DNA of 41,584 nucleotides from Bryobacterales bacterium (GTDB lineage: Bacteria > Acidobacteriota > Terriglobia > Bryobacterales > Bryobacteraceae): NCBI GenBank assembly GCA_003157745.1, contig PMKM01000186.1, forward strand, positions 13,620 to 55,203, in the 5' to 3' direction. Shown in pieces: positions 7,237 through 14,816 of this stretch. Within the stretch, counting starts at the first letter, position 1. Each line of letters opens with the position of its first letter. Position numbers and translations under genes: made by a program. Below the pieces are notes generated by a model, which searched no databases, was not told where the DNA came from, and saw only the letters and a program-made list of their open reading frames with translations.

Positions 7237-8208
7237 CTACGGGTTCGCGCGGGCCGGCACGAACACGATGCGAGCCGGGTTGACGCCGGTATCCACCAAC
7301 CAGACCGGGCCGGCGCCGGCATCGGTCAGACGAAACAGCTTTCCCATGCGCGCGACTCCGGTGGGAGCGCAGGCGCAAGCGAGCGTGGTGGGACCGTCAG
7401 CGAGATCGAAAATCGTGACGGATCGGCCGTCGCGCGCGGCCGCGAGAACGAGCTTGCCGTCGGCGGAAAAGGCAAGGCCCGCGGGTTCGGCGAGACCGGG
7501 CGCGGCGATGCGGTCGGCGGGAGCGGCCGCGACATCGGGGTACACGTCCAGCCATGGGCCCGCTCCGCTCAAGACCGCCGCGGCGTGGCCACTGGGCGCG
7601 AATGCAACGGCAACCGTGCGCGCCTCCGGCTCGAGCAGCACGCTGCTCGAGCCGGAGGCGCCCAGCAAACGCAGCCGGCCATCGCCCGCCACCAGCAGCC
7701 AGGCCGCATCGTCGCTGAGCGCCATGGCTTCGGGCGCGGCGCTAGCGGGCTGGCGCGCCGGCTTCCCGGGCGCGGAACCGAGCTCGACCGTGAACGCTGC
7801 GACGGGCGCGTTCGGCAAGCCGCTCACCACCTGCACGCGGCCCGCAGCGTATATGGCGGCAGCGGTGCCGGATGGGCTGTACACGACGCGTTGCGCCCTG
7901 CTGGGCACGCTGTTCCAGGCGACTTCGGTGGCGCTGAGCCCGCTCAGTTGAAACAGGTGCAGCGAGCCATCCTTTGCCGTTGCGATGGCGGAATCGAGTT
8001 GCGGAGAAACCACGGCGGCGCTCGCCGCGAGGCCCAGGCCAAGCGCGTCGCCCAGCGTGGCGCCGCCCATCACGCCCGTGATCGGCCGCAGCGCCGCGCC
8101 ATCGAAAACATACCCCGCCACGGGGCCGGAGACCTGCCGCTGTTGCCCGTACGCCGCCAGCGGCGGAAGGCACGCCAGAACTGCGATTGCGCGCTTCGAG
8201 ATCGGCAT
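7237..8208 (-). CDS. Secreted beta-propeller-like protein, unknown function
   Basis: A 323-residue exported protein. The start ATG 8208 gives a clean signal peptide (MPISKRAIAVLACLPPLAAYGQ) and has GGTGAGG just upstream; an open frame extends to 8274 but lacks these features. The mature part has repeated blade-like strands such as VVYSPSGTAAAIYAAGRVQVV, LSDDAAWLLVAGDGRLRLL, VAFAPSGHAAAVLSG, LAFSADGKLVLAAARDG and LFRLTDAGAGPVWLVDTG. These resemble WD40/NHL-type propellers. Propeller is inferred from the repeats, and ligand or partner is unknown. An exact inverted repeat at 7621-7660 lies inside the gene. It converges with pit, with 6 bases between the genes. Confidence 0.7.
   Translation of the reverse strand: MPISKRAIAVLACLPPLAAYGQQRQVSGPVAGYVFDGAALRPITGVMGGATLGDALGLGLAASAAVVSPQLDSAIATAKDGSLHLFQLSGLSATEVAWNSVPSRAQRVVYSPSGTAAAIYAAGRVQVVSGLPNAPVAAFTVELGSAPGKPARQPASAAPEAMALSDDAAWLLVAGDGRLRLLGASGSSSVLLEPEARTVAVAFAPSGHAAAVLSGAGPWLDVYPDVAAAPADRIAAPGLAEPAGLAFSADGKLVLAAARDGRSVTIFDLADGPTTLACACAPTGVARMGKLFRLTDAGAGPVWLVDTGVNPARIVFVPARANP
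7621..7660. repeat. Perfect 19-bp inverted repeat inside a coding region
   Basis: Two arms of 19 bases (7621-7639 and 7642-7660, beginning CGCCTCCGGCTCGAGCAGC) are exact reverse complements around a 2-base spacer. In the minus-strand gene they encode the ASGSSS and LLEPEA segments on either side of a valine. The arms also contain XhoI-type CTCGAG cores. Confidence 0.9.
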
Positions 8209-8293
8209 CGCCTCACCCCAGCCGCAGAGTACCTCGATTTCGCATGGCGGGCAAGGGGGAGCCGGCGCGGCCATTTTTCCGGGCTGGCCTGGT

Positions 8294-8974
8294 CTAGAGC
8301 CCGGCCAGTTCCTTCGCGGTGCGGAAGACGTCCAGCAACATCGGTTCCGTCAGCTTGCCGGTAGAGGTGTTCTGCTGGCTCGGATGGTAGGAACTCAGCA
8401 GCACCGGCAGGCCGGCGCCGGTCGGGAACTGGCGGTTGTGGCCGAAGACGAACGCGGAGCGGCTGCAGATTTGGCCGCGCGTCTTGAGCAGGTCCAGGTA
8501 ATTGTCGAATGCGATCCGGCCCAGCGCAACGACCACTCGCAAGCGCCCGAGCAACTCCAATTCGCGTTCGAGATAGGGGCGGCAGTTGCGAATCTCCTCG
8601 GGCGTGGGCTTGTTGCCGGGTGGAGCGCATCGCGCCGAGGCCGTGATGTACACACCGCGCAGTTGCTGGCCGTCGTCGCGGGAGACGCTGGTGGGCTGCG
8701 ACGCCAGGCCAGTCTGGTACAAAGCGCGGTAGAGCCAGTCGCCCGAGCGATCGCCGGTGAACATGCGGCCGGTGCGATTAGCGCCATGTGCGCCGGGAGC
8801 CAGGCCCAGGATGAGAATGCGGGCCGCTGGGTCGCCGAATGCAGGCACCGGCCTGCCCCAGTACGGCTGATCGCGAAAGGCGCGCCGCTTGATTTCCGCG
8901 ACGTGGGCGCAATGCGCCAGCAGGCGCGGGCAGCGCCGGCACTGTACTATCTCATTCCGCAAAGTGTCTAGCAT
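8294..8974 (-). CDS. Uracil-DNA glycosylase, family 4/5 (Fe-S type)
   Basis: A 226-residue DNA repair glycosylase that removes uracil. Motif 1 is LGLAPGAHGANRTGRMFTGD (56-75), which is closest to family 5 (UDGb) rather than family 4 (which uses GEAPG with E). The second active-site motif is SSYHPSQQNTSTGKLT near the C-terminus. Four cysteines that fit a 4Fe-4S ligand set are Cys12, Cys15, Cys116 and Cys131. An ATG at 8974 fits the usual short N-terminus. It diverges from the transpeptidase gene. Confidence 0.9.
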   Translation of the reverse strand: MLDTLRNEIVQCRRCPRLLAHCAHVAEIKRRAFRDQPYWGRPVPAFGDPAARILILGLAPGAHGANRTGRMFTGDRSGDWLYRALYQTGLASQPTSVSRDDGQQLRGVYITASARCAPPGNKPTPEEIRNCRPYLERELELLGRLRVVVALGRIAFDNYLDLLKTRGQICSRSAFVFGHNRQFPTGAGLPVLLSSYHPSQQNTSTGKLTEPMLLDVFRTAKELAGL

Positions 8975-9074
8975 CTCTCGATAGCTCCGCGTAACGTCTA
9001 AAGTTATTGGGCGTCTCCGTCGAATGATTCAGTGAAGGTAATTTCGACCAGTGTTCAAATTCGAGCGAAAACGC

Positions 9075-9104
9075 TTGACGTACGGCTCGCAAACAGCGGA
9101 CAAT
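9075..9104 (+). promoter_or_regulatory. Sigma70-type promoter of the transpeptidase gene
   Basis: TTGACG (9075-9080), an 18-base spacer and GACAAT (9099-9104). The -35 is 5/6 and the -10 is 4/6 to consensus. Expected transcription start is near 9111, which rules out the upstream open-frame start at 9051 and favours translation from 9189 or 9210. Confidence 0.6.
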
Positions 9105-9209
9105 CATGATATCCGGCAGCTCCGGCCGGATGGTTCGTCGCGCTGCTCTGGCGCATTCCGTCCTCGTCCTTTCGCGCGTGGTTCTGCTATGAAAGGGGAA
9201 CAGTCACGT

Positions 9210-10379
9210 ATGTACCGTCCGGCGGCGAAAGTCGCATTTCTATTGTCCTCGATTTGTGGTTTGAGTTTTGCCACCACGACCACCGTCACCACTCCGCCCA
9301 GGCACCGGAACATGGCGCACCATGTCTCCGCGGTATCGCATTCAGCCGTAGTGCGGCACGTGGTGGGGCGCCGGGCCAGCGTGCCGGGGGCTCCGATAAT
9401 CGCCGGCGGCCCGTGGGACAAGCCGACCTTCGCGGATTCGACGGAAGGCGACCGGGTGGATGGGGAAGACGCGACGGTTCGCCGGGCCGCGGTCGAGGCG
9501 CTGGGTTCCTATAACGGCTCAGTGGTGGCGGTGGATCCGGCTAACGGCAGGATTCTCAGCATGGTGAACCAGAGGATGGCGCTGGGCGAGGGCTTTCAGC
9601 CGTGCTCCACCATCAAGGTTGCGGTCGCGCTGGCCGGCTTGAGCGAGAGGATCATCGATCCCAACGCACGGCTCCGGCTGGGCGGGATGCGGGTAGACCT
9701 GACCTACTCACTGGCGCATTCCTACAACTACTATTTCGCCACCGTGGGCCAGAAGCTGGGCTTCGATAAGGTCACCTACTATGCGCACCTGTTCGGCTAT
9801 GGCGAGAAGGCCGGTTTGAACATTCCGGGCGAGCAGCCCGGCTCCTTCCCCACCGCTCCGCCCAGGAACGGCGGCGTGGGAATGCTGACCAGTTTCGGCG
9901 AGGAAATCCGGCAGACACCGCTGCAACTGGCGGCGCTGATGGCGGCGGTCTCGAATGGCGGTACGCTCTATTACTTGCAGTATCCGCAGTCCGAGGCCGA
10001 CGTGCGCAGCTTTGTGCCGCGAGTGAAACGGCGGTTGGACATCGGCCCGCTGATCCCCATGGTTATGCCGGGGATGCGAGGGGCGGTCGAGTTCGGCACC
10101 GCGCACCGGGCCAAAGAAGACGGCCCCATTGCCGGAAAGACCGGAACCTGCACTGAAACCCACACCCACCTCGGCTGGTTTGGCTCGTTCAACGACATGG
10201 GTGGGAAAAGGCTGGTGGTGGTCGTGCTGCTCACCGGCGGACGCCCGGCGATAGGCCCGCTGGCGGCCGGCATTGCGGGCGATGTCTACAAACTCCTGGG
10301 CGAGGCGAATTACTTCGCCAGCGAGTCCCCCGTCACGCCGTCGAATCTGGTGGCGAGCCAGATCTGCTGCACGCGGTAG
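9210..10379 (+). CDS. Penicillin-binding transpeptidase domain protein
   Basis: A 389-residue exported protein consisting of a signal or anchor segment and a single transpeptidase domain. Active-site motifs are SxxK at Ser133-Lys136 (PCSTIK), SxN at 171-173 (SYN) and KTG at 310-312. There is no glycosyltransferase domain and no PBP-dimer domain; only about 100 residues precede the catalytic core. It could be a D,D-transpeptidase/carboxypeptidase or a penicillin-interacting sensor-like protein. The start is ATG 9210 (MYRPAAKVAFLLSSI, signal peptide) with AAAGGGGA ten bases upstream; ATG 9189 is possible. Monocistronic by context. Confidence 0.85.
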   Translation: MYRPAAKVAFLLSSICGLSFATTTTVTTPPRHRNMAHHVSAVSHSAVVRHVVGRRASVPGAPIIAGGPWDKPTFADSTEGDRVDGEDATVRRAAVEALGSYNGSVVAVDPANGRILSMVNQRMALGEGFQPCSTIKVAVALAGLSERIIDPNARLRLGGMRVDLTYSLAHSYNYYFATVGQKLGFDKVTYYAHLFGYGEKAGLNIPGEQPGSFPTAPPRNGGVGMLTSFGEEIRQTPLQLAALMAAVSNGGTLYYLQYPQSEADVRSFVPRVKRRLDIGPLIPMVMPGMRGAVEFGTAHRAKEDGPIAGKTGTCTETHTHLGWFGSFNDMGGKRLVVVVLLTGGRPAIGPLAAGIAGDVYKLLGEANYFASESPVTPSNLVASQICCTR

Positions 10380-10720
10380 GCAAGGCGGTCGCGTGGCATC
10401 GCGGCTGCGCGATTACCTGCTCAGTCCGACTTGCGAGTTTGCTGCCGTTTCGCTGAATGCCGGCTCCGTTCCTGGCCGGTTCCATCGCGGAACTCGCGCT
10501 TCGCCGAAGTTGGATTTCGAGCGCACGGGCCGCGGAACGGGTGCGAGTCAGCTATCCAACTCCGGAACTCAGCAGTCGATGGTGGGGCCGTTGCAGGCGC
10601 CAGAGAACCGGAGACTCGCCGGCTCGGCAGGTTCCATGGCTTGGGTGAAGTGCTCCGGAGAGGCTCAACAGTCGACCAGCCATCGGACCTCGCACTACGG
10701 GCGCGCGTTGATGCGCCGCC
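10380..10720. other. Intergenic region with a GC-rich hairpin at its right end
   Basis: 341 bases between two convergent stops. I see no convincing gene. At 10699-10721, GGGCGCGC and GCG(C)CGCCC form a bulged 8-bp stem with a 6-base loop, touching the stop codon of the leftward DUF362 gene. It lacks a U-tract but could stop or protect both transcripts. The rest has open frames on the plus strand that look like non-coding GC-rich shadow. Confidence 0.5.
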
Positions 10721-11683
10721 CTACAAGCGAAGGCTATGGAACTGGGGCAAGAGCGCAAATGGCTGGGCGAGCGAAGCAATGGACTCGCCGGCCTGGCGAA
10801 TATTGGGCTCGGCCAATCGAGCCGGGTCGCCGGCGGCCAGTTGCATGTAGTCCATGAGCGACGGGTCGATTCGCATGAGGCGGCAGCAGGTGGCGTCGAC
10901 GGCCACCGGGTCGGTGCCGGCCACCAGCACACCCATGGCTTTGGGAACGCCCTGAATGGGGCCGTTGCCCTCCATGCCGACGATGCCGTCCACCAGCGTA
11001 AATGCCCGCGGCAGCACGCTGTGCAAATCGGCGATCGATTGGGGAATGCCGGCCCAGTGCAGCACGTTCTTCGGCCACCCATAGACGCCGCCGGGAACCA
11101 CGCCGAACAGGTTCTTCATCGAAAGAGTGGCGCCGACCCAGTGATGGGTTTTCATCTTTGGCATGGACACGAACAGCGCCGCCCCGAGCACCGTATTGGG
11201 CAGGTAGACGCGGCGGAGCTTCGAGAAACGCCGCGGCAAATCGACCAGCGTCACCTCATCCAGATTGAGATCGACGAAGCTGTCCTCAAATCCGGGGATA
11301 ATCCGGAAGTAGCCGGCAGCCTCGGCCAGATCCAGCGTATCGCGGCGGTGCCCTGGGCCTTCGGCGATCGTCACCTGAGAGGCACCCAGGGCGCGAAAGG
11401 CCTCGCAGGCTGCGTGAACCAGCAATGGATGCGTGTTGATAGTGGTTCCGGGCTCGAACTCGACGAGGTTCGGCTTGAGCACCACGGACCGGCCCTGGAC
11501 CGGCAGGCGGTGCACGGCGATCAGCCGGCGGACGATATCGTAGAGACGCTGGTCATAGGCGGGAGCGCGCACGATCGTGGTCTGGGATGGCACGAGGCGA
11601 GAGGGCCGGGCACAGCCGCTCGCCGCGAGCGCCACCGCCGCCGAGCCCGCCAGCCAATCGCGCCTTGTGATTTTTTCGCTCAT
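10721..11683 (-). CDS. DUF362 family protein with Tat lipoprotein signal
   Basis: A 320-residue protein. The N-terminus ITRRDWLAGSAAVALAASGCA has a twin-arginine motif and a lipobox ending in Cys, so it is probably folded in the cytoplasm, exported by Tat and lipid-anchored. The body is typical of DUF362: VVLKPNLVEFEPGTTINTHP, GASQVTIAEGPGHRRDT, MPKMKTHHWVGATLSMKNLFGVVPG and LVDGIVGMEGNGPIQG. DUF362 proteins are poorly understood and are sometimes fused to ferredoxin domains; no Fe-S motif is present here. It follows the terpene-cyclase-type repeat gene by 3 bases, so the two are co-expressed at the end of the Tad block. Confidence 0.85.
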   Translation of the reverse strand: MSEKITRRDWLAGSAAVALAASGCARPSRLVPSQTTIVRAPAYDQRLYDIVRRLIAVHRLPVQGRSVVLKPNLVEFEPGTTINTHPLLVHAACEAFRALGASQVTIAEGPGHRRDTLDLAEAAGYFRIIPGFEDSFVDLNLDEVTLVDLPRRFSKLRRVYLPNTVLGAALFVSMPKMKTHHWVGATLSMKNLFGVVPGGVYGWPKNVLHWAGIPQSIADLHSVLPRAFTLVDGIVGMEGNGPIQGVPKAMGVLVAGTDPVAVDATCCRLMRIDPSLMDYMQLAAGDPARLAEPNIRQAGESIASLAQPFALLPQFHSLRL

Positions 11684-11686
11684 CGT

Positions 11687-12547
11687 TCAAACCCAGAACG
11701 CGCTCGCGCCGGCAGCCGCTCCATCCACCAGCATGCTGGTGGCGACCTCCGGCACGCTCCGGTACGCGATGCCGGGCGGCGGTCGATAACCATCGGGCAA
11801 TCGGCCATGAGCCATCAGCCCGAGCCGCAGCCAGTTCAGGGCATCGGCGGAGCGGCACTGTTCGAGAAACCGCAGGGCGACGGCGAGAGACTGCTCCGTT
11901 TCCGGCCCACGACAGCCGCGGAGGCCGGTGAGCGCCAGTCCGGTGGTTTCGGGGTAAGCGCCCGATTCGTAGCCCATCGCCCTGCTCGATCCGTGATTCC
12001 ACCCTCCGCCCTTGCACATGCGAGCGAACAGGAACCGCCGGCCCGCCGCGACCCGCGATGCCAGGCCTGGCTCGGGATGCAACCGGTTTTCGCGATCGAG
12101 CGCCAGAATTGCCAGTGCGGTCGGAGCCACCCACGCCGCACTACCCGGCACCCAAGGCCATCCTGCGGCGGCGGCTCCGGCAGGGAGCCGGGCGCCCAGC
12201 AGCCACTGGCGAAACCGGTATAGCGCGGTCGACTCCATCCCCTCGCCCGCCGATAGCCAGGCAACGGCCCGCCGATGGCGATCCGCTCCCAGGCGCTCGG
12301 CTGGGACGAGCGCGGCCAGCGCGGTGGCCCAACACGTCCCGCCCACGCCGGGACGGGCTTGCCACCCTCCATCCTCGCGCTGCGAGAGGCGAATCCACTG
12401 AAGTCCGCGCTCGACGGCGGCCGGGTCGCCAGCCGCCGCGAGGGCGAGCACGGCATAGACGGTGGGCTCGGTCCAGGAACCGCCGTGCCGGTAAGGCCAT
12501 CCACCGTCGGGGTTTTGCCATTGAAGCAGTTGGGAAATCGACGTCAC
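11687..12547 (-). CDS. Prenyltransferase/squalene-cyclase repeat protein
   Basis: A 286-residue cytosolic-looking protein built of alpha/alpha-barrel repeats with QW-like motifs: QWQNPDGGWPYRHGGSW, WIRLSQREDGGWQARPG and later weaker units with AALDREN-like helices. This fold occurs in squalene-hopene cyclases and protein prenyltransferases. At under 300 residues it is about half a cyclase and I see no DxDD catalytic motif. It may therefore be a non-catalytic repeat protein. The start is GTG 12547 with AGAGG five bases upstream. It lies 206 bases after the small membrane ORF of the Tad block and immediately before the DUF362 gene. Confidence 0.75.
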   Translation of the reverse strand: MTSISQLLQWQNPDGGWPYRHGGSWTEPTVYAVLALAAAGDPAAVERGLQWIRLSQREDGGWQARPGVGGTCWATALAALVPAERLGADRHRRAVAWLSAGEGMESTALYRFRQWLLGARLPAGAAAAGWPWVPGSAAWVAPTALAILALDRENRLHPEPGLASRVAAGRRFLFARMCKGGGWNHGSSRAMGYESGAYPETTGLALTGLRGCRGPETEQSLAVALRFLEQCRSADALNWLRLGLMAHGRLPDGYRPPPGIAYRSVPEVATSMLVDGAAAGASAFWV

Positions 12548-12644
12548 CTGCGCCTCTAGGTGGTGGAGAGAACGCGCAACCCCGTTGGTTGCACGTCAGC
12601 GCGCGTAGCCGACAGGACGCCCGGCGCCACGCCACGGGACAGCC

Positions 12645-12675
12645 GTCGCCATGCCATGCCTCAAGCATGGGCGAC
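12645..12675. repeat. Bulged stem-loop between the small membrane ORF and the repeat protein
   Basis: GTCGCC (12645-12650) pairs with GGCGAC (12670-12675), and CATGC (12655-12659) with GCATG (12665-12669), around a CTCAA loop with an ATGC bulge. It lies in a 206-base gap (12548-12753) in which I see no gene. It could be a processing or partial termination signal separating the pilus genes from the two tail genes. Confidence 0.5.
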
Positions 12676-12753
12676 GCATGAACCTGGCCGTTGTGCGCCA
12701 GCCTCCGCAACCTGTTTTCCGAGGCTCGAAGGCTGGCCCAGCGCTGATTCGCT

Positions 12754-12852
12754 CTAGCGGGAGCGGCGCGCCCGGCGCCGCCGCACAAACAGCAACACGG
12801 CCGCTCCGGCCACCAGCCACAGCACGCCCTGGATGAGAGTATTTGTCGTCAT
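12754..12852 (-). CDS. 32-residue single-helix membrane peptide with poly-Arg tail
   Basis: A small ORF MTTNTLIQGVLWLVAGAAVL followed by LFVRRRRARRSR. A hydrophobic helix (about residues 6-22) is followed by a nearly all-basic tail, so the N-terminus would face out by the positive-inside rule. Support for it being real: AGGAAGG lies 7 bases upstream of ATG 12852, it sits 46 bases after the tadC stop in the same direction, and the composition is unlike a chance frame. The helix-plus-Arg end resembles the C-terminal tail of sorted surface proteins (PEP-CTERM-like), but without the sorting motif. Function unknown; I infer a link to the pilus machinery from position only. Confidence 0.6.
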   Translation of the reverse strand: MTTNTLIQGVLWLVAGAAVLLFVRRRRARRSR

Positions 12853-12898
12853 GGTCCAACCTTCCTATTCGTTAGTGTATCTGAGCTGCACTTATTCT

Positions 12899-13843
12899 TT
12901 AGTGCGGTACGTTCATGCTTGAGAAGCCATGAACAATTTGCAGTAGTGCCGGCCCCACGGCCACCAACAGCATCGATGGCAGGATGCAAAAGAAAATCGG
13001 GAACACCAGCTTGACGCCCACCTTGCCAGCGCGCTCCTCGGCTTCCTGGCGGCGGCGGGTGCGCATGAAATCGGAGTGATTGCGCAGACTCTCGCCCATG
13101 CTGGTGCCGAACCGGTCGTTTTGAATCAGGATGGCCATCAGCTTGCGAATCTCCGGCTCGCCAGTCCTTTCGGCGAAGTTCCGCAGAGCGTCGGCCCGCC
13201 GCTTGCCGGCCCGCATTTCGAGCGTGACCAGCGAAAGCTCTTCGCACAACTCGGGATGTGCCAGACCGAGTTCGCGCGCCACGTGCTGCATCGCCTGATC
13301 CAGCCCCAACCCGGCTTCGACCGACACCACCAGCATGTCGAGCATGTCCGGCAGCGAAAGCCGCAAGACTTCCTGGCGTTTCTTCACCTTCTTATCGAGG
13401 AAGAACTTGGGTAGGATCCATCCCGCCATGGCCCCGCACACCAGCAGTGCCAGCCGCATCATCTGGTTGTTCGCGTTCATCCGGGCGACGATCATGAAGG
13501 AGAGAATCAGCAACGCCACGGTGGAGATGACGCGCACGCCGTAGAACACCGGCACGGCGCTCTCCGAGCGGAACCCGCCACGGATCAGGGTGGCCCGCAA
13601 AGTGGCTGACTCCTGGTCGGAAGTCGGCATCTTGGTGCCGATGGTTTGCAGGAATGTGACCACCGTGTTCGGGCGCGGCGCTTCGGCGGAGACGTCGCCG
13701 GGAGCGCGCGGATTGTCCAGGATGACCGGATTGCCGAGTTGGCGCAGATATTTATTCGGCTTGTAGAACAGCCGGTAACTGAGCCAGCCCATCAGAAGCA
13801 GGGTCATCAGAGACGCGGAAATCGCCAGTAAGAGCGGATGCAT
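12899..13843 (-). CDS. tadC: Tad pilus inner-membrane platform protein TadC (T2SS F domain)
   Basis: A 314-residue polytopic protein of the type II secretion F family that, with TadB, forms the inner-membrane platform for pilin assembly. Hydrophobic helices are at the N-terminus (LLLAISASLMTLLLMGWLSY), near residues 95-140 and at the C-terminus (LVFPIFFCILPSMLLVAVGP). The cytoplasmic part has DMLDMLVVSVEAGLGLDQAM, ELSLVTLEMRAGKRRADAL and QNDRFGTSMGESL, typical T2SSF segments. The open frame extends to 13915 but ATG 13843, one base after the tadB stop, is the natural start. Confidence 0.9.
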   Translation of the reverse strand: MHPLLLAISASLMTLLLMGWLSYRLFYKPNKYLRQLGNPVILDNPRAPGDVSAEAPRPNTVVTFLQTIGTKMPTSDQESATLRATLIRGGFRSESAVPVFYGVRVISTVALLILSFMIVARMNANNQMMRLALLVCGAMAGWILPKFFLDKKVKKRQEVLRLSLPDMLDMLVVSVEAGLGLDQAMQHVARELGLAHPELCEELSLVTLEMRAGKRRADALRNFAERTGEPEIRKLMAILIQNDRFGTSMGESLRNHSDFMRTRRRQEAEERAGKVGVKLVFPIFFCILPSMLLVAVGPALLQIVHGFSSMNVPH

Positions 13844-13844
13844 A

Positions 13845-14816
13845 TCAAACCTTGATGTTGATAATCTTCCGGATGAAGAAGTTGCCGAGCAGTTGCAGGA
13901 ATATGGCGGAGCCAATCAGCCATCTGCCGAGAGGGTCGGCGGCCATGCCCTGCATGTATCCGGGCGCCACCAGCAGCAACCCGAGGCAAAGGCAAATAGG
14001 TAACATGACCAGAATCGTGGCGGTGAGCCGGCCATGGGCGCTGGCCGCCCGGACCTGGCCCTTGAGCCGGAACCGCTCGCGAATGACGTAGGCCAGCCGG
14101 GTCAGGATCTCGGCCAGGTTGCCGCCCGTCTGTCTCTGCAGCAGCACCGAAGAAGTGAAGAACCGCACGTCCAGCAACGGAACGCGCTCGGCGAAGTTGC
14201 GCAAGGCCCCTTCGAGCGTCGCGCCCAGGTTCTGCTCGTTGAACAGGGTGCGGAACTCCTGCCCGAGGGGGTCGGCGATCTCCTCGCCCACCATCTGCAG
14301 GGTAATCGTGAAAGCGTGGCCGGCCCGCATCGAGCGCGACAGAAAATCGAGCGACTCGGGCAGTTGTTCTTCCAAGGTGTTGAGGCGTTTCCTGCGTTTC
14401 TTGCGGACGTAAAAATAGGGCAGGAACCCGAATACGAACCCGACACCGATGGCCGTCAACCAGCGGCTGCCCAGAAACCCGATCAGGGCGCCAATCCCCA
14501 GGCCGGGAATGCCGAGCAGCGCCATCGCCCCCAACAGGTGGGTCGCCGACCACGGCAGGCCCGCTTGCTGAATCTGCCGTTGGGCGTGTTTGGAGAACCC
14601 GAATGCCTTGATGCGCGCCCTGAGTCCGTGCGGCTTGTCGTTATCGATTTCGCGCAACAGGTTGCTGATCGCCGCGACCGGCTCGCCGGCCGCGGTGTGC
14701 AGCATGTCGATCACCTGCTTCTTCTGCCGCGACTCGATGAACTGGTAGCCGACTTTGAACGCGATCAGGACCAGCCCGAACATCAGCACGCAGGCTGCGA
14801 TCAGCATGACGAACAT
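13845..14816 (-). CDS. tadB: Tad pilus inner-membrane platform protein TadB (T2SS F domain)
   Basis: A 323-residue T2SSF-family membrane protein, partner of TadC. It starts with a transmembrane helix (FVMLIAACVLMFGLVLIAF). Central features are PESLDFLSRSMRAGHAFTIT and LFNEQNLGATLEGALRNFAERVPLLDVRFF, then VLLQRQTGGNLAEIL, the standard T2SSF second motif. C-terminal helices follow. The ATG is directly adjacent to the cpaF stop (TAA-ATG), and the stop is one base from the tadC start, so it is tightly coupled in the operon. Confidence 0.92.
   Translation of the reverse strand: MFVMLIAACVLMFGLVLIAFKVGYQFIESRQKKQVIDMLHTAAGEPVAAISNLLREIDNDKPHGLRARIKAFGFSKHAQRQIQQAGLPWSATHLLGAMALLGIPGLGIGALIGFLGSRWLTAIGVGFVFGFLPYFYVRKKRRKRLNTLEEQLPESLDFLSRSMRAGHAFTITLQMVGEEIADPLGQEFRTLFNEQNLGATLEGALRNFAERVPLLDVRFFTSSVLLQRQTGGNLAEILTRLAYVIRERFRLKGQVRAASAHGRLTATILVMLPICLCLGLLLVAPGYMQGMAADPLGRWLIGSAIFLQLLGNFFIRKIINIKV

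Noticed and set aside
10273-10857. A 194-codon plus-strand frame after the transpeptidase
   Set aside because: Overlaps the ends of two real genes and is Arg/Ser/Gly-rich without any recognisable motif.
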